From: Bacteroidales bacterium
Lineage (GTDB): Bacteria > Bacteroidota > Bacteroidia > Bacteroidales > F082
Length of the DNA stretch: 52,676 bases
Direction: 5' to 3'
Assembly: GCA_023229245.1 (NCBI GenBank)
Contig: JALNZU010000024.1
Coordinates: 1 to 52,676 of the forward strand
Made by a program: the position numbers and the translations under genes. This document shows positions 42,922 through 50,937 of the stretch, one piece after another (position 1 is the first letter of the stretch; each line of letters opens with the position of its first letter). The notes below the pieces were generated by a model, which saw only the letters and a program-made list of their open reading frames with translations, was not told the DNA's origin and did no database searches.

Positions 42922-43482
42922 ATGTCAAGAATAGGAAAGCTTCCCATTAATATCCCTGCCGGAGTAGAAGTAACGGTATCGGATGATAACAATGTTACGG
43001 TGAAAGGTAAACTGGGAGTACTAACACAACAGTTCGGCCCAGAGGTAACTATCAATCAGCAAAACTCGGAAATTACACTTGAAAGAGTATCAGATTCTAA
43101 AGAACATAAAGCAAAACATGGCCTGTATAGATCATTACTCAATAATATGGTTATAGGTGTAAGTGAAGGGTTTGCTGTAGTTCAAGAATTAGTCGGTGTA
43201 GGATACAAAGCCGAAGCAAAAGGACAACTCCTTGAATTAGCTTTAGGTTATTCGCATACCATCTTTTTTGAAATACCAAAAGAGATAAATATTGAAACCG
43301 TTACCGAAAGAGGTAAAAACCCTCTCATAAAAATGAGCAGTATTGATAAACAGCTCTTAGGACAAGTTGCAGCAAAAATTCGATCACTGCGCAAACCCGA
43401 ACCCTATAAAGGAAAAGGTATTAAATTCCAGAACGAAGTGTTGAGAAGAAAAGCTGGTAAAACAGCAGCAAAAGGTAAATAA
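42922..43482 (+). CDS. rplF: 50S ribosomal protein L6
   Basis: 186 residues with the two repeated domains of L6. MSRIGKLPINIPAGVEV starts it and the C-terminal RKPEPYKGKGIKF signature is present, followed by RRKAGKTAAKGK. It binds near the sarcin-ricin loop. It is followed by a 48-base gap before rplR. Confidence 0.98.
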   Translation: MSRIGKLPINIPAGVEVTVSDDNNVTVKGKLGVLTQQFGPEVTINQQNSEITLERVSDSKEHKAKHGLYRSLLNNMVIGVSEGFAVVQELVGVGYKAEAKGQLLELALGYSHTIFFEIPKEINIETVTERGKNPLIKMSSIDKQLLGQVAAKIRSLRKPEPYKGKGIKFQNEVLRRKAGKTAAKGK

Positions 43483-43530
43483 TCTGTGAACCAAGCTTGA
43501 AGTAAGGCGTAAAATACAACAGTAAAGGCG

Positions 43531-43887
43531 ATGAAAAATAAAAAAGTTCAAAGAAGACTCAGCATCAAAAGGCGCATCCGTAAGATAGTGAACGGAACGC
43601 CCGAACGACCCCGACTGACAGTCTTCAGAAGCAATAAACAAATCTATGCACAACTGGTAGATGATACTACCGGTACAACTATGGTATCGGCTTCTTCGCG
43701 CGAAAGCGGAATTGCAGAACAAAAAGTTACTAAGATCGAACAAGCTAAAATGGTAGGTAAAAGCATAGCCGAAAAAGCAATAGCCGCCGGTATAGAATCA
43801 GTGGTGTTCGACAGAAATGGATATTTATATCACGGAAGAGTGAAATCATTAGCGGATGCTTCACGTGAAGGAGGACTAAAATTCTAA
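43531..43887 (+). CDS. rplR: 50S ribosomal protein L18
   Basis: 118 residues. It binds 5S rRNA with L5. NGTPERPRLTVFRSNKQIYAQLVDD and the FDRNGYLYHGRVKSLADA..REGGL end are typical. RIRKIV at the N-terminus supports the ATG at 43531. Confidence 0.98.
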   Translation: MKNKKVQRRLSIKRRIRKIVNGTPERPRLTVFRSNKQIYAQLVDDTTGTTMVSASSRESGIAEQKVTKIEQAKMVGKSIAEKAIAAGIESVVFDRNGYLYHGRVKSLADASREGGLKF

Positions 43888-43894
43888 GAAAACT

Positions 43895-44413
43895 ATGTCA
43901 GAAGTCAACGTAAAAAGAGTAAAATCCAGCGAAATCGAATTTAAAGAACGATTGGTAAGCATCCAGCGTGTTACCAAAGTAACCAAAGGAGGCCGTACAT
44001 TTAGTTTCTCAGCTATAGTGGTAGTAGGAAACGAAAACGGTGTAGTAGGTCATGGATTAGGAAAAGCAAAAGAAGTTACGGCAGCTATTTCCAAAGGAAT
44101 AGACGATGCCAAAAAAAATCTTATCAAAGTACCTGTTCGTAAAGGAACCATACCTCACGCACAAAGTGGAAAATTCAGCGGAGCCGAAGTATTGATCAAG
44201 CCCGCTTCAGAGGGTACAGGTGTGATAGCTGGTGGAGCTATGCGTGCAGTACTCGAAAGTGTAGGTATAACCGATGTGTTGGCAAAATCCAAAGGATCAT
44301 CCAACCCACACTCGGTAGTAAAAGCTACTTTCGATGCACTGACAAAACTTCGCGATGCATATGCCGTAGCACAGGTTAGAGGGGTAGAACTGGATACTGT
44401 ATTTAACGGATAA
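43895..44413 (+). CDS. rpsE: 30S ribosomal protein S5
   Basis: 172 residues. It works in decoding accuracy and spectinomycin sensitivity. FKERLVSIQRVTKVTKGGRTF, VVGNENGVVGHGLGKAKEV and AGGAMRAVLESVGI are hallmarks. The stop codon overlaps the rpmD start codon (TAATG). Confidence 0.98.
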   Translation: MSEVNVKRVKSSEIEFKERLVSIQRVTKVTKGGRTFSFSAIVVVGNENGVVGHGLGKAKEVTAAISKGIDDAKKNLIKVPVRKGTIPHAQSGKFSGAEVLIKPASEGTGVIAGGAMRAVLESVGITDVLAKSKGSSNPHSVVKATFDALTKLRDAYAVAQVRGVELDTVFNG

Positions 44414-44604
44414 TGCTTGAATCAATGAAAAAAGTTAGAATCACACAAATAAAAAGTGGTATTGGAAGGCACAGACGTCAGAAAGCCACACTAACAGCAT
44501 TGGGATTTAAACGACTTCATCAAACCCTGGAAGTGGAGCTGTCTCCATCTGTACAAGGGATGATAGAATCGGTAAAACACCTGCTCAGAATAGAAGAAAT
44601 TTAA
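44413..44604 (+). CDS. rpmD: 50S ribosomal protein L30
   Basis: 63 codons from the ATG overlapping rpsE. A start at 44425 (MKKVRITQ) would give the usual 59 residues and may be the real one. KVRITQIKSGIGRHRRQKATL and the LRIEEI end match L30. It binds 23S rRNA domain II. Confidence 0.95.
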   Translation: MLESMKKVRITQIKSGIGRHRRQKATLTALGFKRLHQTLEVELSPSVQGMIESVKHLLRIEEI

Positions 44605-44634
44605 GTAATTTAAAAATTAGAAATTACAAAAGCA

Positions 44635-45081
44635 ATGGATTTAAGTAATCTAAGACCGGCTAAAGGATCAGTCAAAAAGGTGAAACGCATTGGCCGGGGC
44701 GAAGGCTCAGGACGTGGTGGTACCTCAACCCGTGGTCATAAAGGAGCCGGACAGCGCTCAGGTACATCAAAAAAGATTGGGTTCGAAGGTGGACAAATGC
44801 CCCTGGCCAGAAGAGTACCAAAGTTCGGATTTAAAAATATCAATAGAAAAGAATATAAAGCTATTAACCTCAGTAGCTTGCAACGATTGGTTGACATGCA
44901 TCAGTTAGAACAGATCAACCCGGAAGTATTGCGACAACACGGTCTGATACGACGTAAAGACCTATATAAAATACTGGCCAAAGGCGAGCTGAAAGCAAAA
45001 ATTGAGGTACATGCCCATGGATTCTCTGCCTCGGCAGCTAAAGCAATAGAAGCAGCAGGTGGTAATGTAGTAAAAATCTGA
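44635..45081 (+). CDS. rplO: 50S ribosomal protein L15
   Basis: 148 residues. MDLSNLRPAKGSVKKVKRIGRG and GRGGTSTRGHKGAGQRSG are hallmarks of its extended N-terminal arm. The globular C-terminus (KIEVHAHGFSASAAKAIEAAGG) is complete. secY begins 4 bases later. Confidence 0.98.
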   Translation: MDLSNLRPAKGSVKKVKRIGRGEGSGRGGTSTRGHKGAGQRSGTSKKIGFEGGQMPLARRVPKFGFKNINRKEYKAINLSSLQRLVDMHQLEQINPEVLRQHGLIRRKDLYKILAKGELKAKIEVHAHGFSASAAKAIEAAGGNVVKI

Positions 45082-45085
45082 GCTG

Positions 45086-46447
45086 ATGAAAAAATTAATA
45101 GAAACGATCCGTAACATCAACAAAATACAGGAACTACGCCAGCGTATCCTATATACCCTGGCGATTATCCTGATATACCGGCTTGGATCATACGTGGTCA
45201 TACCGGGCGTTGACCCGAATATGCTGGCAAACCTACAGGCACAAACCAGCGGTGGACTCTTAGGATTGCTTAATATGTTCTCGGGAGGTGCTTTCTCTAA
45301 TGCATCCATCTTTGCACTAGGTATCATGCCCTATATATCGGCATCTATCGTGATACAATTATTAGGAATGGCCATTCCTTATTTTCAGCGCCTACAGCGT
45401 GAAGGGGAAAGTGGCCGCCGAAAAATAAACCAGATAACACGATATCTGACAGTGGCTATAGTAGCTATGCAAGCTCCAGCTTATATTGGAAACCTGATCG
45501 CACAACTGCCCAATGAAGCTATCACACCATTCAATCCAAACATAGCGAATCCACCGGCATTCTTCTGGATATCAAATACCATCATTCTAATAGCTGGTAC
45601 ACTTTTTGTTATGTGGTTAGGCGAACGAATCACCGATAAAGGAATAGGAAACGGTATCTCGCTGATCATTATGATCGGAATCATTGCCCGACTGCCATTT
45701 GCACTATTTGCCGAATTTTTCTCACGACTAGAGCAGCAAGGCGGTGGATTAGTGTTTTTCCTGGTGGAGATAGTCGCCTTGATATTCGTTATACTTATGA
45801 CAATATTGTTGGTTCAGGGAACACGAAGAGTACCCGTACAATACGCAAAACGCATAGTCGGAAACAGGCAATATGGTGGAGTTCGCCAGTATATACCCTT
45901 AAAAGTGAATGCAGCCGGTGTGATGCCTATCATTTTTGCTCAGGCCATCATGTTTTTACCCGTAATATTGGTAGGATTTGCAGAATCAGAACGATTGACG
46001 GGGATAGCAGCCGCTTTTACGAATATCAATGGATTTTGGTATAATTTTGTTTTCTTTGTCATGATAGTCGCTTTTACGTATTTTTATACAGCCATTACTA
46101 TTAATCCAAGTCAGATGGCAGAAGATATGAAGAAAAACGGCGGATTCATTCCTGGGGTAAAACCAGGTAAGAAAACGGCAGAGTATCTGGATAATATTTT
46201 ATCACGCATCACCTTGCCGGGTTCCATCTTCTTGGCTATAGTAGCTATTTTGCCGGCTATAGTAAGTAGATTAGGCGTGAGTACTGCATTTGCCCACTTT
46301 TATGGAGGCACATCATTGCTTATCTTAGTAGGGGTTGTGTTAGATACGTTGCAACAAATTGAAAGTTATTTGCTCATGCGTCATTACGACGGATTGACAA
46401 AATCAGGCAGGATCAAAGGACGTGGTGCTGCCATGAATATGGGATAA
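45086..46447 (+). CDS. secY: Preprotein translocase subunit SecY
   Basis: 453 residues with the ten transmembrane segments of the Sec channel. The plug and lateral-gate regions read normally (GLLGLLNMFSGGAFSNASIF, and the cytosolic RRVPVQYAKRIVG loop needed for SecA). It lies in the canonical place between rplO and map. It works with SecE and SecG, which are encoded elsewhere. Confidence 0.98.
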   Translation: MKKLIETIRNINKIQELRQRILYTLAIILIYRLGSYVVIPGVDPNMLANLQAQTSGGLLGLLNMFSGGAFSNASIFALGIMPYISASIVIQLLGMAIPYFQRLQREGESGRRKINQITRYLTVAIVAMQAPAYIGNLIAQLPNEAITPFNPNIANPPAFFWISNTIILIAGTLFVMWLGERITDKGIGNGISLIIMIGIIARLPFALFAEFFSRLEQQGGGLVFFLVEIVALIFVILMTILLVQGTRRVPVQYAKRIVGNRQYGGVRQYIPLKVNAAGVMPIIFAQAIMFLPVILVGFAESERLTGIAAAFTNINGFWYNFVFFVMIVAFTYFYTAITINPSQMAEDMKKNGGFIPGVKPGKKTAEYLDNILSRITLPGSIFLAIVAILPAIVSRLGVSTAFAHFYGGTSLLILVGVVLDTLQQIESYLLMRHYDGLTKSGRIKGRGAAMNMG

Positions 46448-46466
46448 TGTTTGATGATACTTCAGG

Positions 46467-47249
46467 ATGATCTATCGTAGGACTGAGGAAGAAATCGAAC
46501 TTCAACGCGAAAGTTCTTTGCTTGTTGGAGAAACACTGGCTGAGGTAGCCCGGCATCTTCGGGCTGGCATAACAACCATTGAATTGGATAAAATTGCTGA
46601 AACTTTTATCCGCGATCATGGTGCTTTACCGGCTTTCAAAGGTTATGGCGGATTTCCTGCTTCGGTATGCATTTCGGTGAATGACGAAGTGGTGCACGGA
46701 ATACCAGGTAATCGTGTGTTGAAAGAGGGTGACATAGTTTCAATCGACTGCGGCGTACTCAAACACGGCTTTTATGGCGATTCGGCCTATACGTTCCCTA
46801 TAGGAGAAATAGAACCCGAAGTGATGCTGTTGCTTGAGCGTACAAAAAACGCACTCTATGAGGGAATTGCCAAAGCGGTTGACGGAATGCGGGTAGGCGA
46901 TGTGGCTTATGCAATACAAAGCTATATCGAACAGTTTGGATATGGCATAGTACGCGAATTGGTAGGGCACGGAGTAGGTAAAAAACTCCATGAAAAACCA
47001 GAAGTACCAAACTATGGCCGTAGGGGAACAGGACCCAAGCTGACCGAAGGAATGGTAATCGCTATTGAACCCATGATAAATTTGGGGTTGAGAAATATCA
47101 GTCAGGATGACGATGGATGGACTATAAGGACGATAGATAAACTGCCGTCAGCTCATTTTGAGCATACGGTAGCTATCAAAAAGAATAAAGCAGATATATT
47201 ATCAAGTTTCGATATGATCGAAGAAGTATTAAAACAAAAAAGAAAGTAA
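46467..47249 (+). CDS. map: Methionine aminopeptidase, type I
   Basis: 260 residues. It removes the N-terminal Met from new proteins. Metal-site residues lie in SIDCGV and GDSAYTF (Asp), HGVGKKLHEKPEVPN (His), and IEPMINLG and the terminal HFEHTVAI (Glu). HGIPGNRVLKEGDI is the substrate pocket strand. It lies between secY and infA, the usual site. Confidence 0.97.
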   Translation: MIYRRTEEEIELQRESSLLVGETLAEVARHLRAGITTIELDKIAETFIRDHGALPAFKGYGGFPASVCISVNDEVVHGIPGNRVLKEGDIVSIDCGVLKHGFYGDSAYTFPIGEIEPEVMLLLERTKNALYEGIAKAVDGMRVGDVAYAIQSYIEQFGYGIVRELVGHGVGKKLHEKPEVPNYGRRGTGPKLTEGMVIAIEPMINLGLRNISQDDDGWTIRTIDKLPSAHFEHTVAIKKNKADILSSFDMIEEVLKQKRK

Positions 47250-47256
47250 AGAAAGT

Positions 47257-47475
47257 ATGGCAAAACAAATGCCTATAGAACAAGACGGAACCGTGATTGA
47301 ATCGTTGGGAAATGCCATGTTTCGGGTTGAACTCGAAAGCGGGCATACTCTCATTGCTCATATCTCGGGTAAGATGCGTATGCATTATATACGCATACTA
47401 CCGGGAGATAGGGTAAAGCTCGAACTCTCACCCTACGACTTAAGCAAAGGACGAATAACATTCAGATATAAATAA
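47257..47475 (+). CDS. infA: Translation initiation factor IF-1
   Basis: 72 residues, an S1/OB fold protein binding the A site of 30S. AKQMPIEQDGTVIESLGNAM, GHTLIAHISGKMRMHYIRIL and the DLSKGRITFRYK end are hallmarks. It lies 7 bases after map. Confidence 0.98.
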   Translation: MAKQMPIEQDGTVIESLGNAMFRVELESGHTLIAHISGKMRMHYIRILPGDRVKLELSPYDLSKGRITFRYK

Positions 47476-47522
47476 GACAGTTCATTATAAATACGCACTA
47501 AACTGTAAACGAAAGTAACACC

Positions 47523-47639
47523 ATGAAAGTAAGAGCCTCCGTAAAGAAAAGATCAGCCGACTGTAAGATTGTACGGCGTAAAGGCAGATTATATGTGATT
47601 AATAAGAAGAATCCCCGATTTAAACAACGTCAGGGATAA
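47523..47639 (+). CDS. rpmJ: 50S ribosomal protein L36, zinc-free form
   Basis: A 38-residue frame beginning MKVRASVKKRSADCKIVRRK and ending KNPRFKQRQG. Of the zinc ligands of the usual ribbon (three Cys, one His) only one Cys remains. This C- form is typical of Bacteroidota. It lies between infA and rpsM as expected. Confidence 0.95.
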   Translation: MKVRASVKKRSADCKIVRRKGRLYVINKKNPRFKQRQG

Positions 47640-47673
47640 AAAAGTATAAACCCAATAATTTAACTAAGATACT

Positions 47674-48051
47674 ATGGCTAGAATTGCAGGGGTAGATATC
47701 CCAAACAATAAAAGAGGCGAAATATCGCTTACCTATATCTTTGGTATTGGCAGAAGTTCGGCTAACAAAATCTTGGCAGAAGCAGGAATCGACAAAAATA
47801 GAAAAGTACAGGATTGGACGGATGACGAACAAAATAACGTCCGTACTATTATTGCCGAACATTTCAAAGTAGAAGGTGAATTACGCAGCGAAGTACAACT
47901 GAATATCAAGCGATTAATGGATATCGGTTGCTATAGAGGTGTGCGTCATCGAATCGGACTGCCCGTCAGAGGACAAAATACCAAAAATAATTCCAGAACC
48001 CGTAAAGGACGAAAAAAGACGGTTGCAAACAAGAAGAAGGCTACTAAATAA
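47674..48051 (+). CDS. rpsM: 30S ribosomal protein S13
   Basis: 125 residues. It contacts tRNA and the subunit bridge. ARIAGVDIPNNKRGEISLTYIFGIGRSSANKIL, RRLMDIGCYRGVRHR-like segment and the basic tail (GRKKTVANKKKATK) match. It is the first gene of the classical alpha cluster, here continuous with spc. Confidence 0.98.
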   Translation: MARIAGVDIPNNKRGEISLTYIFGIGRSSANKILAEAGIDKNRKVQDWTDDEQNNVRTIIAEHFKVEGELRSEVQLNIKRLMDIGCYRGVRHRIGLPVRGQNTKNNSRTRKGRKKTVANKKKATK

Positions 48052-48104
48052 TTCAATGAATAGTCTTCGGATCAGATAAAATCGAGTAATAATTTACACA
48101 CATT

Positions 48105-48494
48105 ATGGCAAAGACCACCAGAACAGTTAAGAAACGTGTTGTTAAGGTTGACGCAAATGGTAAAGCATTTATCAAAGCCTCCTTTAACAATATCATCATT
48201 TCTTTGACAAACAGCAGCGGACAGGTTATTTCATGGGCTTCAGCCGGTAAAATGGGCTTTAGAGGATCGAAAAAGAATACCCCTTATGCAGCCCAAATGG
48301 CAGCAGAAGAATGTGCCAAGACAGCCTATGACCTGGGACTAAGAAAAGTAAAAGTATATGTGAAAGGACCCGGATCAGGCCGCGAATCGGCTATTCGTTC
48401 CATCCATTCTTCAGGTATAGAAGTGACCGAAATTGTGGACGTAACACCATTGCCACACAATGGATGCCGCCCACCCAAACGAAGAAGAGTGTAA
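48105..48494 (+). CDS. rpsK: 30S ribosomal protein S11
   Basis: 129 residues. It lies on the platform near the mRNA exit. FKASFNNIIISLTNSSGQVISW-type core, KVYVKGPGSGRESAIRSIHSSG, and the GCRPPKRRRV end are invariant hallmarks. No oddities. Confidence 0.98.
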   Translation: MAKTTRTVKKRVVKVDANGKAFIKASFNNIIISLTNSSGQVISWASAGKMGFRGSKKNTPYAAQMAAEECAKTAYDLGLRKVKVYVKGPGSGRESAIRSIHSSGIEVTEIVDVTPLPHNGCRPPKRRRV

Positions 48495-48529
48495 TAGTAA
48501 CGATTGAATCCATTAAAAAAAAATTAACT

Positions 48530-49135
48530 ATGGCAAGATATATAGGTCCTAAATCAAAAATAGCCCGCAGATTCGGTGAACCCATCTTCGGGCCCGATCG
48601 TGCATTTGAAAGAAAAAATTATCCTCCCGGACAACACGGTAGCTCAAGAAGACGGAAAAAACAATCCGAATACGGAATACAGCTTCAGGAAAAACAAAAA
48701 GCTAAATTTACATATGGAATCCTGGAAAGACAATTCCGTAACCTGTTTAAAAAAGCAGCCAGAAAAAAGGGAGTAACAGGTGAAAACCTTTTGCAACTTA
48801 TCGAGTCACGCTTAGATAATACTGTGTTTCGACTGGGTATTGCGCCTACACGCAACGCCGCACGTCAATTAGTTAGCCACAGACATATTACTGTCAATGG
48901 AAACATAGTGAACATCCCTTCCTTCCTCTTAAAAGCTGGCGATATAATAGCTGTGCGAGAAAGATCAAAAAGCCTGGAAGTGATAGTAACTAACGTGGAA
49001 GGACGGACAATGAATTATCCGTGGTTAGAATGGGATCGTGAGAAATTGACCGGGAGATTCCTGAATTATCCTCCCAGAGAAGATATCCCTGAAACAATTA
49101 AGGAACAATTGATCGTTGAATTGTACTCTAAGTAG
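48530..49135 (+). CDS. rpsD: 30S ribosomal protein S4
   Basis: 201 residues from the ATG at 48530 (MARYIGPKSKIARRFG). An upstream start in the same frame at 48464 would read into rpsK and is rejected. The zinc-binding cysteines of some S4 proteins are absent. The S4 RNA-binding domain has SRLDNTVFRLGIAPTRNAARQLVSH. In E. coli S4 represses the alpha operon. Confidence 0.97.
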   Translation: MARYIGPKSKIARRFGEPIFGPDRAFERKNYPPGQHGSSRRRKKQSEYGIQLQEKQKAKFTYGILERQFRNLFKKAARKKGVTGENLLQLIESRLDNTVFRLGIAPTRNAARQLVSHRHITVNGNIVNIPSFLLKAGDIIAVRERSKSLEVIVTNVEGRTMNYPWLEWDREKLTGRFLNYPPREDIPETIKEQLIVELYSK

Positions 49136-49190
49136 TAATAACAGATCATAACCACCTGGTAGCATTTTATAAAAATACTAAACATCAATT

Positions 49191-50183
49191 ATGGCAATTT
49201 TAGCGTTTCAAAAACCTGAGAAGGTAATCATGTTGGAATCAGACAACTATAAAGGTGTCTTTGAGTTTCGACCATTGGAGCCAGGTTTCGGTATGACGAT
49301 AGGCAATGCCCTTAGAAGAATACTCCTCTCCTCATTAGAAGGATTTGCAATTACTTCCATCAAAATTGACGGAGTATTGCACGAGTTTTCTACTATAGAA
49401 GGCATAGTAGAAGATGTAGCTGATATAGTGTTGAACCTCAAAAAAATTCGGTTTAAACAACAAATAGCATCCGAAACATCCGAGAAAGTAAATATCGTTA
49501 TAGGCGATCAAGAACAGTTTAAAGCCGGAGATATGAATAAATTCCTATCCGTGTTTCAAGTGCTGAATACTGATCTGGTGATCTGCAACATGGAATCTAC
49601 CGTCAAGCTTAGCATGGAAATATCTATCAATAAAGGAAGAGGATATGTGCCGGCAGATGAAAATAAAGTGCTCAATGCATCAGTAGGAACTATAGCCGTT
49701 GACTCTATTCATACTCCTATAAAAAATGTGAAATATCTGGTCGAAGACTTCCGAGTAGAACAAAAAACTGACTATGAGAAATTGATACTCGATATTACTA
49801 CTGACGGATCGATACACCCGAAAGAAGCTCTGAAAGAAGCAGCAAAAATACTTATCATGCATTTTATGCTCTTCTCCGACGAAAAAATTACTCTTGATAC
49901 CGATGAGAAATCTATCACAGAAGAGTTTGACGAAAACACACTGCATGTACGTCAAGTGCTGAAAACCAAACTTGTAGATCTCGACCTTTCGGTACGTGCA
50001 CTTAACTGCCTCAAAGCCGCTGATGTGGAAACCTTGGGCGACCTTGTTTCATATAATAAAAACGATCTGCTTAAATTCAGAAACTTTGGAAAGAAATCAT
50101 TGGCCGAACTAGAAGAGATGGTGAAAGGAAAAGGACTTGAGTTTGGAATGAACGTGAGTAAATACAAATTAGAAAAGGAATAG
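49191..50183 (+). CDS. rpoA: RNA polymerase alpha subunit
   Basis: 330 residues. The N-terminal assembly domain holds FEFRPLEPGFGMTIGNALRRILLSS. A flexible linker (about 230-250) leads to the C-terminal domain (VRALNCLKAADVETLGDLV, and KNFGKKSLAELEEMV-type RNFGKKSLAELEEM), which contacts DNA and activators. Standard position between rpsD and rplQ. Confidence 0.99.
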   Translation: MAILAFQKPEKVIMLESDNYKGVFEFRPLEPGFGMTIGNALRRILLSSLEGFAITSIKIDGVLHEFSTIEGIVEDVADIVLNLKKIRFKQQIASETSEKVNIVIGDQEQFKAGDMNKFLSVFQVLNTDLVICNMESTVKLSMEISINKGRGYVPADENKVLNASVGTIAVDSIHTPIKNVKYLVEDFRVEQKTDYEKLILDITTDGSIHPKEALKEAAKILIMHFMLFSDEKITLDTDEKSITEEFDENTLHVRQVLKTKLVDLDLSVRALNCLKAADVETLGDLVSYNKNDLLKFRNFGKKSLAELEEMVKGKGLEFGMNVSKYKLEKE

Positions 50184-50187
50184 TGGC

Positions 50188-50835
50188 ATGAGACACAATA
50201 AGAAATACAATCAGATGAACAGGACAAGCAGCCATCGAAAGGCAATGCTCTCAAATATGTCAGCCTCGCTTATCCTGCACAAACGGATCAATACAACTCT
50301 GGCTAAAGCAAAAGCACTGCGCCCTTATGTGGAACCTATTATTACTAAATCGAAGACTGATACTACCCACTCAAGACGTGTAGCGTTTAGTATGCTTCAG
50401 GATAAAGTGGCTGTAACAGAACTTTTTCGTGAAATAGCCCCTAAGGTCGCAGATCGACCCGGAGGATATACACGAATTATCAAATTAGGTACCCGCCTGG
50501 GAGACAATGCCGAAATGGCCATGATAGAATTAGTGGACTTTAACGAAAATCTGCTGAGCGAAAAAGTAAGCAGGAAAGCTAAAACCACCAGACGTGGAGG
50601 ACGTAGGGCAACTGCTACCCCTAAGCCGGCCGAAAGCATAGTAGAACCTATTATTGACCAGATTGACCAGGCTGATGAACAAGCTAAACCCGAAACACCC
50701 GAAGCAATAGCTCCTGTCGAAACAATTGAAACTGTAGCCTCTGCCGAAGCAGTAACTGAAACACCTACAGATACCCAAACAGAAGAAATACCAGCTACGG
50801 AAGAAAATAAAAAAGAAGAAGAGACTGAATCATAG
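50188..50835 (+). CDS. rplQ: 50S ribosomal protein L17 with long acidic C-terminal tail
   Basis: 215 residues. The L17 core (1 to about 122: NRTSSHRKAMLSNMSASLI, RPGGYTRIIKLGTRLGDNAEM) is followed by about 90 residues of low-complexity Pro/Thr/Glu/Ala sequence rich in acidic residues and ending KKEEETES. Typical L17 stops near 116-127 residues, so the tail is an addition, seen also in other Bacteroidota. It starts 4 bases after rpoA. It is the last gene of the operon. Confidence 0.96.
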   Translation: MRHNKKYNQMNRTSSHRKAMLSNMSASLILHKRINTTLAKAKALRPYVEPIITKSKTDTTHSRRVAFSMLQDKVAVTELFREIAPKVADRPGGYTRIIKLGTRLGDNAEMAMIELVDFNENLLSEKVSRKAKTTRRGGRRATATPKPAESIVEPIIDQIDQADEQAKPETPEAIAPVETIETVASAEAVTETPTDTQTEEIPATEENKKEEETES

Positions 50836-50860
50836 TCATACTTCAAAACCTGATAAAAAG

Positions 50861-50891
50861 AAGGATACAGCCAAACACTGTATCCTTTTTT
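50861..50891 (+). terminator. Intrinsic terminator of the ribosomal operon
   Basis: AAGGATACAG (50861-50870), loop CCAAACA, CTGTATCCTT (50878-50887), then T tract to 50891. It has a ten-pair stem and is placed 25 bases after the rplQ stop. Confidence 0.92.
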
Positions 50892-50906
50892 CGTCTAAAG
50901 ATTTCG

Positions 50907-50914
50907 TATTTTTG
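50907..50914 (+). promoter_or_regulatory. Promoter -7 element of eno
   Basis: TATTTTTG fits TAnnTTTG. The matching -33 position (around 50885-50887) falls in the T tract of the rplQ terminator, so promoter and terminator share bases. The eno ATG is 24 bases after the element, giving a very short leader. Confidence 0.7.
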
Positions 50915-50937
50915 TACCATTATTTATACATCATATT

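Noticed and set aside
48464..48529. Upstream extension of the S4 frame
   Set aside because: It reads through the end of rpsK and adds residues not found in S4.
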